From Musa acuminata AAA Group (taxonomy: Eukaryota; Streptophyta; Magnoliopsida; Zingiberales; Musaceae), in assembly GCF_036884655.1 (NCBI RefSeq), contig NC_088338.1, forward strand, positions 186,001-250,000: a stretch of 64,000 nt of DNA, read 5' to 3'. The notes below the pieces were generated by a model, which saw nothing but the letters and a program-made list of their open reading frames with translations, ran no database searches and had not been told where the DNA came from. Numbering within the stretch: the stretch's first letter is position 1; each line of letters begins with the position of its first letter. A program made the translations under genes and the position numbers. Positions 12,398 through 23,474 of this stretch are shown piece by piece.

Positions 12398-14400
12398 TCC
12401 GAATTTTGGATGTCAAAATATCATGTTTCTTGAGACCAAGCAGATCTTCTGGACTATGCAAACGTAGCGCTTGATGTTAGTCATATCTGGAAACTGTATC
12501 TTGTCACTCACTGTAAAAGAGATCTCCAAGACGAAAGTGCGTTGCCCTTGAAGATTCTTTTAAGGTATTCCTTTTTAATCAGCATGATCAGCTTTACTAG
12601 TTCCTGTGTGCATCTTGATGCCTTCGTTGTTACATTTTCCCTTTTTTTACATAATTAAGTATGGATTTGTCCTCTTCTTTTCCCTATTATTTTGCAACAA
12701 AATTATCTAAAATCACAATCTGCTGACAGTCTTCAATTGGCAGGAAACTCTTGTGTCTGCTGTTGTTTGGAACTCAAATTTCAGATTCTTCCTCAGTGCC
12801 ACTTAACAGGAATTCTCCCATCTTTGTTGCCACATTTGGTTTCTTTGACTTATTTTTGGTCAAGTTGTGATCAATGAACCTGTGAACTTCCAGAGGTAGG
12901 CCTAGTAGTTTTGGTAGTTGTCGTCTAATTTTTTTCTTCAGCTCTTGTTGTACATTTGAATTAACTTAGTTTAAGCAACCTTTATTCAGAAATTCTCATG
13001 TCCTCATTTCTTAGTAGTAGTGAGAGAGTAGGAACAAATAATTTTCCACTGTATCTTTTCTTGTTGCCTTTTGCCAGGGTGATAATGCATTCAGGTATAT
13101 TTCAAAAAGAGCAAGTGTTAAACTCATCATATTGGAACTATGTGATTGCAATACTTAAATCATCTCTGTTTTATTATTCTTATAATAAGCTGAGAATTGC
13201 ATGCATATATGCTTAGGATGATATGGTGGAATGTGCATGAAAGTTAGAATAAATGGTGATCTGATTTCAGGAAAAACTGTAGTGTAATTTTGGGTAAATA
13301 TGAAGATTGAAGTACATTCTGGTCTCCATGAAATTCTTATTTATGGATCCCATGACTTTTATACTTTTTTATTATTAAATAATGCATATAAAAAGAGTGG
13401 AAATAAGCCACTTTCGGTATATTTTGACATCTTAAATTGAATGCAAATTTTGTGCTTTATGTTTATCATGGAGATATAGGTTAAGTTTGGAAACATATTT
13501 GTATTTTTAATATGTAGTCGGAGAAAGAGGACTATTTCCACAAGTAGAATGCTTTGAATTTTTGGAAAACAATAGATGAAAAATATGTATTGACGTAAGC
13601 AAAATTATATTTCAAAATTCATTAAATATTTTATTATAATTTTATTCAAATAATATATACATAATTTAAATTAATAAATAAAATAAATAAATGCATGTAA
13701 TCTCATAAAAAATTATTTGATCAAAATATATTATAAATAAAAAATAATTATATAAATAAATATAAAAATAATTTTTTAAAATAAATAAATAAATTTTTAT
13801 CTTATGGAAAATGTAAATCATATTGATATCTCATTAAATTATTTTAGTAATCTTATATTTTTATATAAAACCATAGGATACTTTTAGAATTCAAAAAATC
13901 ATATTAATATCTTGTAATTATTGAAATGCTAATCCTATCCACATTTTTAATATAGCATTCAAGTCAAATATAATTTAAAATATATTAAACATCAATTCAC
14001 ACCCGAAATATGTATTGGGCTCAAACGCACCCATAAGACATACTAATATAGGGAAAGAATAGTTGACATCCCATCCCAATGTCATGTTTTTATTTATCGA
14101 TGTTAATAAATAATAATTATTTGATCTCAATACCATCTTCATTTTGTGCAATAAATTGGATTTCTCGTATTCCCCTCCAAATAAAATAATATTAACTAAG
14201 AAAATGTACGCGTCACGCGACCCCTCTGCTCGCCGTTTTGAAATTTGAACTTGAAATCCCTTCCGGAGAACATGCAACGCCCTATCTGCTTTGCTATTGG
14301 ATCCATCTGCGGGCCCCATGTGACTCAGCCCGACTGCAACCGCATCACGAGGCGGGTAGGCGAGTGGGTAATCTTGGACTTTCAAGCAAATGTTAGGTTC
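12398..14400. other. PDF1A 3' flank and AT-rich spacer
   Basis: The first several hundred bases look like 3' untranslated sequence and T-rich spacer. From about 13560 to 13990 the sequence is extremely AT-rich, with many AAATAAAT-type runs and no coding potential. I see no gene. Base composition shifts to GC-richer promoter sequence at about 14200. Confidence 0.6.
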
Positions 14401-14414
14401 GCGACGTGCACAAA

Positions 14415-14420
14415 TATATA
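14415..14420 (+). promoter_or_regulatory. Putative TATA box of the DUF1644 gene
   Basis: TATATA lies just before a pyrimidine-rich, probably transcribed leader starting near 14440, and follows the GC-richer promoter region with ACGTGC at about 14404. The distance to the coding start is large because the leader appears to contain an intron. Confidence 0.4.
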
Positions 14421-14740
14421 CGCACAATTCTTTTGCTGTCTCTCTACGGGAATTTAGGGTTCCTTTTTCTCTCTCGCTCTTTCAAGCCGTCTCCGCCAAA
14501 GCCAAATCCAAGAAGAGAAGCCTCGCATTCCAATTACATATACTTCAGTCGGATGATGCATTGGCGCAGTCCGCAGTTCGCGTCTTCCTCTCTGCCCTCC
14601 GCCGGTAAAAGCCCTCTATCAAGAAATCACTTCCGATCTCTCTGTCTTCTGATCTGCCGCAATAACCCCCCTTCTACGCCTCTTCTTTTCTTGGAAAGCG
14701 ATCGTCTTTTGCTTCTTTTGATGTTGTTTCATCCTTTGGA

Positions 14741-14833
14741 ATGGAAGAAGCAGCGGCGGCCGCAGCAGCCTCTGTCGAGGTTAGCTCGAAATCTCGGAGT
14801 GCTTGGTTTCTTGATGTGGATGACGATGGGTAG
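14741..14833 (+). other. Upstream ORF (30 codons) in the DUF1644 leader
   Basis: ATG at 14741 opens a complete small frame beginning MEEAAAAAAASVEVSS and ending ...DVDDDG with TAG at 14831-14833. It lies in the presumed first leader exon, ahead of a plausible donor (GTGAGT near 14849) and of the main start codon at 15604. The poly-Ala stretch comes from GCN codons. It could damp translation of the main frame; whether the peptide is conserved cannot be judged here. Confidence 0.35.
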
Positions 14834-15603
14834 TGGCCGCCCGATGAGTGAGTGAGTTGTCTTTTGCCTTCTTGTTCTTGCGATCCCTTTTGTGGAATCG
14901 GGTAGCTTCGTGGAGACTTGCTGGTTTTGACCACCTACCCAATTATGTGGCGTCCGCCTTCGTTTGGAGAACACTTTCCTTCCTTTTTCTTTTCCTGCGT
15001 GCAAGAAGCCGTAATGAACCGTCCAGGATATGGATGTGTATTGCCTGTATCCAAGATGTTGATCATGTACTTGCAGATGGACCGATCGGACACATCTTGC
15101 AGTTGCTCGCATTGTGTTGGGGGGCGGGTAAGCATAGTCATGAGTAGCACCGACTTGTAGATCTTGTGATGCAGCCGGATTGGCATCCTGGCTAATTGAT
15201 GAAAGGGTCCTGTTGCACTACGGTTCTTTTGCATGTTCTCGCGGGTGCTTCGTTGATCTTATTTTGGACTGAAATTTTAGCGTCCGAATCTAGAATTGTG
15301 CTATTTATCTTCCACAAGTAGCATTTAGACACCAGTTTCTGGATCTTTGTGGTCTCGTCGTGTGGATGTATTTCCTTGTATCTCTTTTTTTACCCATTAG
15401 AGCTCTCTGCACCGGCAAAAGATGATCAGATGCAAATGATTTTTTTTATAGAAGTTTGAGCTGGAAGTTTATCTCATTTGTTCACTGATCTCAATCTTTT
15501 GCACCCTTGTTTAGTTACAGTGCCGTGAATTGTTTTGGAACTTCAGTCCTCATCATACAAAGCAGGAAGATTTTGGTGGTTCTGCTCTATCCTACCAGTT
15601 AAA

Positions 15604-16530
15604 ATGCCCAAGGAAAGGAGGTCACGGTCTCTGTCATTTGAACGGCGATCCCGTGCATCACCTTTTCCATCTACTTCTTCCTCACGTATCCAAACTGATT
15701 CTGTGGAGTCGGCCAAGGACATTAAAGAATGGGAGGAGGTTCGTTGCCCTGTGTGCATGGAGCACCCCCACAATGCTGTTCTCCTTCTATGCTCCTCACA
15801 TGACAATGGTTGCCGTCCGTTCATGTGTGACACTAGCTATCGTCACTCTAATTGTCTGGATCAGTACCGCAAGGCCTTCTCTGGATCTAAGTCACTCCAG
15901 GATAATGGTGATGCACAACAGCCAGCTAAGCTTTCATGCCCTCTTTGTCGAGGGCTAGTCACTAGTTGGACAGTCATAGAGCCAGCTCGCAAATATATGA
16001 ATGCTAAGACTCGTAGCTGCTCTATGGAGTCATGTGCATTTAGTGGTGTTTATGGTGAGCTAAGGAAGCATGCAAGGAAAGAGCATCCATCTGTGCGGCC
16101 ATCAGAGGCAGATCCTGATCGACAGCAAGACTGGAGAAGGATGGAGCGACAGCGGGACCTTGGAGACCTGCTCAGCATGTTTCGTTCATCAGTTACCAGA
16201 GAGGAAGATGGGTTCTACATTAATGAGGATGACGAAGAGGCTAATGGCAGCGTCTTCATATTTCCCTCGGTCACTATGCTTTTGGTAGTGCATGTGCGTC
16301 AAGCTGGAGGTAGCGATACTGCTCGTTCATCTCTGCCACAGTCTTCTAGACCAAGAACCTCTCTGCAGGATTCATCAAGGGGTCAAAGGGGAAGTAGAGT
16401 GATACTATGGGGAGAGACCTTGAGCAATTCAACATCTGTTGGGAGAACGAGCCATAGCAATGGAGCTATTGGCGATGGTGGATCTGATGAGACAGATGCA
16501 GCTTCTCAACAGAACCAAGAAAGGCAGTGA
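15604..16530 (+). CDS. DUF1644 family zinc-finger-like protein
   Basis: An intronless frame of 308 residues. The N-terminus is Arg/Ser-rich (MPKERRSRSLSFERRSR). A Cys/His-rich core starts near residue 47 with CPVCMEHPHNAVLLLC, continues with CRPFMC and HSNCLDQYRKAF, and ends with a second RING-like pair, CPLCRG. After this come the family-typical WTVIEPARKYMNAKTRSCSM and YGELRKHARKEHPSVRPSE. The C-terminal third is Ser/Gln-rich, with an internal hydrophobic patch (FPSVTMLLVVHV). The arrangement matches plant DUF1644 proteins, including rice SIDP proteins linked to ABA and salt responses; the molecular function is not established. The ATG follows a likely intron acceptor near 15518 in the leader. 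Downstream copies and stops look normal; nothing suggests damage. Confidence 0.88.
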   Translation: MPKERRSRSLSFERRSRASPFPSTSSSRIQTDSVESAKDIKEWEEVRCPVCMEHPHNAVLLLCSSHDNGCRPFMCDTSYRHSNCLDQYRKAFSGSKSLQDNGDAQQPAKLSCPLCRGLVTSWTVIEPARKYMNAKTRSCSMESCAFSGVYGELRKHARKEHPSVRPSEADPDRQQDWRRMERQRDLGDLLSMFRSSVTREEDGFYINEDDEEANGSVFIFPSVTMLLVVHVRQAGGSDTARSSLPQSSRPRTSLQDSSRGQRGSRVILWGETLSNSTSVGRTSHSNGAIGDGGSDETDAASQQNQERQ

Positions 16531-17493
16531 CGGCAGTTCCGGATGTTGGATGATGATGGTGTATCTTGATTCTAGTTTTCCTTTTCACGTTTGAAGCGCA
16601 GCTAGTTTCTGTGCACTTGTCATTGGACTATGGTCAAGATGATAGATGATTGTGATGCATTGTGATGTTAATTCTTTGTGTAGCCTTTGAATCTCTGAAC
16701 TGGCTGCTGCATGCGCACAGCTCATGGTTAATCACTGCTGCTTTTACCGCAGCAAGCAACATTCACAGATATTGTAAAGTTGTTCATATAATCCGTTGTT
16801 CTGGAAGTGCTGAGCCAAATAATGATGATTTCCTGCCTGATCTGGACTCAAGTATTAAAGTAAAGAAGTAAAAGAGATTGGTCATGTTAATGGGTCATGA
16901 GGAAATTTGGATGAATTCTGGTGCTTCAGGATCAAAATCTGACAATTTTTTTGCCATAAATCCTGGCTTTTCTTTCTGTTACTGCAAGAACTTGTCTGTG
17001 CATCATGTGCAGATGACAAGCATGGCTGTTAATCATGGCAGAAGCAGCAACATGGTCATGGAGCTGGCAACTAATTCAGGCACCTTCTGAACTTATATTC
17101 TTTAATTTCTAGCTGTGGACTATAACTTCAAATATTTGCCAATTATATGATTGCTTATTTACTATCCTTGGTTAATTCATGTTATGTGTTGTTCCATTCT
17201 CATCATCCTGAACATTACTTTTTACGAGAAATTTTCCAAGGAAAAAACATCCTGGATGCTCTAGTGCCTAATCCAGTTTTGCATTATAATGTTGTAACTT
17301 TTGTCTATGACCATGGAATGCAAGTATATGAAAACCATAGTGAAGAGCAAATGAATTCTGGCTGGATTTATGGACAAGAACTGGGAAGACAGTGTAGGAT
17401 GCAGCATATCTATCAAGCTATTAGACCACTCAAGCAATAGTATCAGAATGACATACTCCCGAATACATTTGTATACATACAAATTCTACATAT
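16531..17493. other. DUF1644 3' flank and spacer
   Basis: This stretch has 3'-UTR-like AT-rich sequence with only short chance frames. No protein family was recognised. The pseudogene on the opposite strand ends at its right edge. Confidence 0.55.
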
Positions 17494-18861
17494 TTAATGC
17501 ACTAATTGGATATACTTTCTGCGAGACCCATCAAGCTGCAGCCTTGCTGTGAGCCACTTGCAGACAGTATCCATTTCTTCTGGTATTGTGCAGTGTTCGA
17601 GTCTGAAAAATTCCAGTTGCTTCGTTGTGTAAGGCAGGAAAATTGAAGAAATCTATTATTTTTCTTTTCTTTTCAGGAATCTAGTTTTCAGAAGTCAGAA
17701 ATATGAGATCGATGGAACAACAACAACAGCATCAGAGACATACTCATTGTAAAAGGTCTTGAACGTGAGATTTCTGAACCCAAACACTCTTAGAACCTCT
17801 CCAGAATTTTCCCGTGTTTATACGGAACCACTCCATCACCTGAAACAAACTCATGGTAAATTGTGTGCATCCAAATCAGGATTCTGAGCTCCTGTTGGTA
17901 TGGCAAAACGAATCAAACAGTAACGTTCACATCTTTTGGCTTATCAATTCTTCTCTACATTTATTGCAAGATAACTTCATATCGAAGGTATCTAATCATG
18001 TTCTTCTGTGACAGAGAAGGTACCTCTTCCATGACACAATGGAAGTGGCAAGGAGGCAGCTCACCTTGCAGCATCATGTGAGCTTTCCACCTTAGCGTTC
18101 AAGCTCCTGGGTGAGTGGAACATGCATATTTTCTTGCATTTTTTATTCACATGCCGAGAATTCGATAGATGTGATATTTTCATCGATCAAACATTGGACA
18201 GATGAGATGATTTTAAGATAGAACAGACCTTGAGCATGGAAGCCAGCCACTGAGGCCAATAACTGCACTGAAGTTTATGGGGTATAGAGTCTATAGACTG
18301 CCATTTTCGTATTTTCCATGTGTGAAGAAAGTGGCAGGGTACAATGCAGTTGCAGCACCCATATGAGTTTACTATTGAAGTTTTTGAGTGACAATTGAAG
18401 TAACCAAACAAAGATTAAGCATCATGTCCAGCATTCTATCATATGAGTTTACTATCTGTTCACAAATGTGTGTGTTTAAATTCTCATTGGCAATAGAGTT
18501 AAAGGTTTTTTTGGTGTTTAAAGCTCTCAAAGTTGAATGGACAGAGAAATTAGTACTGGAAATCAATACAAGTATATGACCCATACAACAACAAGAAGAT
18601 ACCATCAGCTGGCTCAGCTGACAAAAGATTTGCAGTGTGTGCTGCTGAAAGCATCCATTCCATCAACATCACAGGGCCATCATCTGAAAGGTCTCCAACA
18701 TCAAACCCTATGAGAAACAATATAGACAAGGATATAGATACACAAGGTTCAGCCAAGATGGAGAGAGAGAGAATCCATGTTATATTATCTGTATGTTCTT
18801 TATGACTAAGACAGATGGTTACATGCTGTGCAGGGAAATCCACCAATAATATCCACTTGAC
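17494..18861 (-). pseudogene. Acyl-protein thioesterase (APT/lysophospholipase-like) pseudogene
   Basis: Read on the minus strand and across frames, exon-like pieces follow the order of a plant acyl-protein thioesterase, an alpha/beta hydrolase that removes palmitate from proteins. Pieces are 18823-18861 (VKWI...GGFPCTA), 18603-18707 (FDVGDLSDDGP...SAAHTANLLSAEPAD), 18229-18362 (MGAATALYPATFF...AVIGLSGWLPCS), 18024-18106 (SLNAKVESSHDAA...LCHG), about 17735-17839 (GDGVVPYKHG...FRNLTFKTF) and 17494-17602 (IPEEMDTVCKWLTARL). Intron boundaries are still recognisable, so this is not a processed copy. Damage: the 5' exon is missing; a block after WI is deleted; two compensating single-base indels sit in the 18603-18707 piece; the GVGGFS segment with the nucleophile Ser is lost; an in-frame TAG lies in the GLSGW exon; a TGA replaces Arg in the next; one base is lost after KHG. 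Family assignment comes from memory of conserved motifs. Confidence 0.85.
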
Positions 18862-20481
18862 CTGCAATAGCACAAATGGATGCCTATCCAACAGCCAAAT
18901 GATTAATAAACAAGTTATGATCAACTCTGCTTTCCATAGGACAGATTAGGAAATAAGAGATAAAAGATACTAAAAGATGAAATCAGTATGACCCCTGAAT
19001 TAATTGAGAGCCAAGTATGTATTGATGATTCAAGAGTTGAAGGTGTGCATTGATGATTGAACTAAAAGTTGAGTGGAAGATATAAAATATATATATATAT
19101 ATATTTGATCTACTGACGAGAGGAATAATCAGAACATTTGACGGCCATTGGGGGGGGGTAAGGGATTACTTAATTTATGTCATTAGGTATAAAGAACTGT
19201 ATATATAAGCTTTGATGAAAATTTAAATTTTAAATTTAAACATTAATATAAAAAAAATTAAATTAATTTTTTTATTAAAAAAAAAGATTTTAATTTAAAA
19301 TCGAAATTGGAACCGTCTAGAACAGAAAGCCAGGCAAATCCATCACAAACGAACAAGAAATCAAAAGTGGTAGGGAAATCCACTTCTAAAAACAATATTC
19401 GAGGAAAAGTATACGTACAAGTCAAACTCACTCAGGAATCTGTTCTTCCTCTTTCTCACCCTTTTACTGATTTTAGATCTACGATGATGATATGCTTAAA
19501 AGTAAGATATGGGAGAACAAAAGAGAATTCTTTCTTCCAAAGATAACTGAAAAACTAATAATTCAAAATATAAAAAACTTGATATGATTTTAAAAATAAG
19601 AATCCCACATCAATTTTTCTTCCTTCCCCTTTGTAGAAGATCTCTTGTACAATGAATCAAATAAGTCACAATCTATTAAAAGTCAAATACAAATTATAAT
19701 ACATATTAAATGCATTATATTTTGATAATTTTAAATTTTTATAATTATATCAAGATATGAATCTGTTTCCTAACATTTAATAGAATTAAACTTGAAATTT
19801 ATTATCTTGAAACTAACTTGGAAACATTCAATGCTCACCGAGCATTCCACCTCTGCTCTTGATGGTGCTACTTCATTCTTGGTCTCCTCCTTTTGATGCA
19901 ACACCTCCCTTGACTCTGATGTATGATAGGGTTGATCGCATCATTCTCCAAAAGATCAAAAACAAGTTCCTTAGAAATGTTTCTACTAGCATAGTTCTTT
20001 TAAATCATCAGAGGAGAAAGGGTCAGTGGAAGAGTTAGCATCATAAATTCAAAACTTACTAGCAAAAACCAAAACAAAAAGATTAAGGCCACATCTTTAC
20101 TCTTCACACCTCCATGAAAGGAGGTTATGGTAAGAACTAAGATGAGAATAATTCAACTCAAATTAATATTGCAATTTGCAACCATGGCACTGAGAGGAGC
20201 TCGAACCTGACACCGAACACTGTGTCTACGTTTCTTCTTGACAGAGAAATAAACGAAGAATTAGAATCAGAACATGATTAAATAACAACTTTTGATCACA
20301 CATGAAAGGAAAGAGTCTTGAATCAATTAATCAAACTAGTCTTCATGACTTTTCAAACGGTAAACGTGGAAAGTTCAACTCCATGGCTGGTGAAAAAACT
20401 AAAATAGTTCGAAGACGGGGCCTCGAGAGATAAACTACACAGACTGAGACCTTACTGCATATAGACATGAACCAAGAAACT
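18862..20481. other. AT-rich spacer between the thioesterase pseudogene and Ran
   Basis: This contains a (TA)n run near 19088-19106, an oligo-G tract at about 19150-19157 and very AT-rich sequence at 19200-19300. The N-terminal exon of the thioesterase was looked for and not found. The right part (about 20340-20481) is probably the Ran 3' untranslated region. Confidence 0.55.
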
Positions 20482-23370
20482 CTAATCAAACACATCATCA
20501 TCGTCATCAGGAAGGGGTTGGGCAGCAGCCGCAGCCAGCTCAGCTTCATGCCTGAAAATTGTAGGTACACATGATCGACCGTTATCAACATCAGAATACA
20601 ACAAACTGAGAACCACATAAAGCTTCTTAGCATGCATGATACGATGATATGAAGAACAATTACCGACACTGGAAATGAGATATATATACCCTACTAAAAC
20701 TGATAATTAGAAAAGAAAGGTACAACAGGTATTCATCGTATTGTTGTCAAGAAGGTGCTTTTGATGTCGCAAATTCTGACCAAATAGCATTGGAAACCAT
20801 GGGGAGGGAACTGAATTTCAAACTATCGAACAGAAAGTTAAGCTGCGCTTACTGTTGCTGCGCAGCCAGATCAATCTGGACTTCTGGAGGCGCAAGAGCA
20901 GGTGATTCAACAAAGTGAAGATTCGGGTCCCTACCAACAAAAATGGCATTAAGTTCACCACATACACATAATGCAGCTTACAACAAAATAATACTCATTT
21001 CTCATTACCCTGCGAGTTTTCTAGCAAGATAAAGGAAGGGCTTCTCAAAGTTATAATTGCTCTTCGCAGAAATCTCATAGTATTGAAGGTTCTTCTTCCT
21101 GTGGAATGTAACTTGCTTTGCTTTGACCTGCCTGTTCTTCACATCGACCTTGTTACCACAGAGGACAATAGGAATGCTCTCACACACCCTGGTTTCAGAA
21201 CAAATATGATAATTAGACAATTAGAAATATGAGGACAACTTTTGCACATTCAGTTCCAAGCATAGTCAAACCACCTGCAGAGATCTCGGTGCCATGTTGG
21301 AACATTTTTGTACGTTAACCTGGCAGTGACATCGAACATGATAATGGCACATTGACCATGGATGCTGTGTATACGAGTCAGGAAGAATCAAGTTAAAAAC
21401 AAAACATATCTTGACACAAACATTTACAGCAATAAGTCATCAATGTTACCCATCACATCACATCACAGACAACAGAAGACAAGAAAAATTGTGTACCTCC
21501 GGCACCACAGAAAGCTAAAGGAATAATTAAAAACAAGGATATCGAATTTACATAATCCAACAAATTTAAGTATTTGATTTATTTCCGTTTACACTCAAAA
21601 ACTTCAGGCATGCAAAAAAAGAAAGGTCTATTTCAATTGGACAAATTTATGAATGTACTATTTTTTTTTAGTAACAGAATAAATAGCCCCTACAAAATTA
21701 AAGTAATCGATTTCATATGACCATTTGATTACCAAAGGTAGCATTTAAAAATTGCAAAATTTAATAAGCCTTCTGTCATTGCAAAGATGCTACTCTTATT
21801 CCTTTAGCTTTCTTTATCGACCTAGATGCAGAGTAGCAGTGTACTTATATGCCAAATGGTTCTTGATTGCCTTATCCAATTCCTAGTACCTTTTAACTTT
21901 AACTTCAAAGTTTTGCATTAGTGAATTATTTCTGCCATCTCAGATGGCATCATATTGGTGCTCCCTCTTTCATTCAGTTACAGTGAGTTGAGCCGATTTC
22001 AAAACCAATCTCTGTATTGTTGGTATAGCTGTATGGTTGAGGTCGAAACTGGAAAAGTCCCAGATTAAGCTTGGGTTTCAGGTAGTTGATTATTAAATTT
22101 TGTACTCATCTCAAACCCATCTTTCAGTCACACCCATTTTTCTACTCAAATCTATCCCACATCCAATAAAGAGTAACCTAACCCAATTTAAGCGCATTGT
22201 GTACCTCAAAACCCTGACCCACTGCCATCCCCGAATATGCATCACATAATTGGCATAATTACATGTAAGAAATTAAGCTTCTAATCAAACAAGTTTTGGT
22301 CAGTCAACAAACCTGAATTGCATATATGGTATTAAAATAAACTCATTATATCTAATGCTAAGAGAATCCAGTCAATTAAGACTTACTAGTATCCATCCCT
22401 AAGACCGCCAAATTTCTCTTGGCCAGCTGTATCCCAGCAATAAAATCTGATCTTCCCACAGTTTGTGAAGAAATCCAACGGATGGACCTCAACGCCAATT
22501 GTAGCTGAAAATAAGAATGCAAGATACTGTATATAAATACTCGACCAAAAAAAAAAAAAAATCTGCCCAGAAACTGTTGTAACACTTACGCTCATACTTC
22601 TTCTCAAATTCACCAGTAAGATGCCTCTTCACAAATGTGGTTTTTCCTGAACCATAGCATAGGGGAAGCAGATGATTACATCATAAAGAATGCATCAAAT
22701 AATTCATTTTCCTTCTGAACAAGAAAAAAAAAAACTTTTTGAAGGCGACTACAAAAAAATTCATCAGTTACTAAAGAAGCGAAGACTATAAACGATAAAC
22801 AAGCCTTTTTAGTGTCATTACATATCAAGCAATCAATTTGGCGTTCGATCCATATCTATTATTGATAGTGGCGGAAAAGGAAACATCACACAATTCCAGT
22901 GACACAGGAAACAAAAGCACTACCAAGTGTTATGTAACAGTAGACTGAAACAAGAGGTTCAGAGGGCTAAAGGCAAGATTTTTGGAACCGATATCAAACA
23001 TAATAAAGAAACTTGATTTGTTTGGAATTTCATGTGGTAATTCAAGCAAACAGAAAAACCAAATCAAGGCCAATACAAATGTTCCGACATATATGCCGCA
23101 GAAAAACACTGACCAAAGCGACAACAACAACATCCGAAGATGAACAAAAGAATCAAAGGATTAAAGATCGACAGACAAACGAAGAAGACAAATAGGAAGA
23201 GATCTCACCGGTCCCTCCATCACCTACGAGAACCAGCTTAAAGCTAGGGTAATCGACGGTCTGCTGATTCGGCAACGCCTGCAGAACCAGAAATCAAAAA
23301 CCCCAGATAAGCAACAGAGCTCCGGAGGAAGAAGGAGAACAAAGCGGGATCAAACCGTAAGCCCTACCAT
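20482..23370 (-). CDS. RAN: GTP-binding nuclear protein Ran
   Basis: The small GTPase that drives nucleocytoplasmic transport through importins and exportins and helps organise the spindle. Eight exons on the minus strand: 23368-23370 (ATG only), 23209-23278, 22590-22646, 22387-22504, 21275-21364, 21009-21188, 20853-20930 and 20482-20551. They sum to 666 nt, 221 residues, the standard Ran length. All GTPase motifs are present: GDGGTGKT (20-27), the switch II region [19 protein letters not shown] and SAK. There is no C-terminal Cys for prenylation; instead the protein ends in the Ran-specific acidic tail [11 protein letters not shown]. An intron immediately after the ATG is unusual but seen in plant Ran genes. 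A TATA box and a telo-box lie upstream, as expected for a highly expressed growth gene. Confidence 0.97.
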
Positions 23371-23442
23371 GAGATCGCTCGCGAAGAGGGACCGAAGGGA
23401 AGCCCGATCGAAATGAGGAACAGCGCAAGAGGGCGCGGTAGT

Positions 23443-23448
23443 ATATAT
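23443..23448 (-). promoter_or_regulatory. TATA box of Ran
   Basis: TATATA (palindromic), 73 bp upstream of the Ran ATG on the minus strand. It is the only good TATA match in the GC-rich promoter-proximal region, so the leader is probably short. Confidence 0.6.
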
Positions 23449-23462
23449 TTCATCAGCACGGC

Positions 23463-23471
23463 AAACCCTAA
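23463..23471. promoter_or_regulatory. Telo-box in the Ran promoter
   Basis: AAACCCTAA, the interstitial telomere motif found near transcription starts of plant genes for translation and cell proliferation. It lies about 15 bp upstream of the TATA box. The sequence match is exact; the function is inferred from the known class. Confidence 0.5.
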
Positions 23472-23474
23472 GCT

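Noticed and set aside
18065..18106. Short exon ending at GTGAGC in the thioesterase pseudogene
   Set aside because: Thioesterase-like sequence (AASLP...LCHG) continues past this site to 18024 after an in-frame TGA, so the apparent donor is more likely chance.
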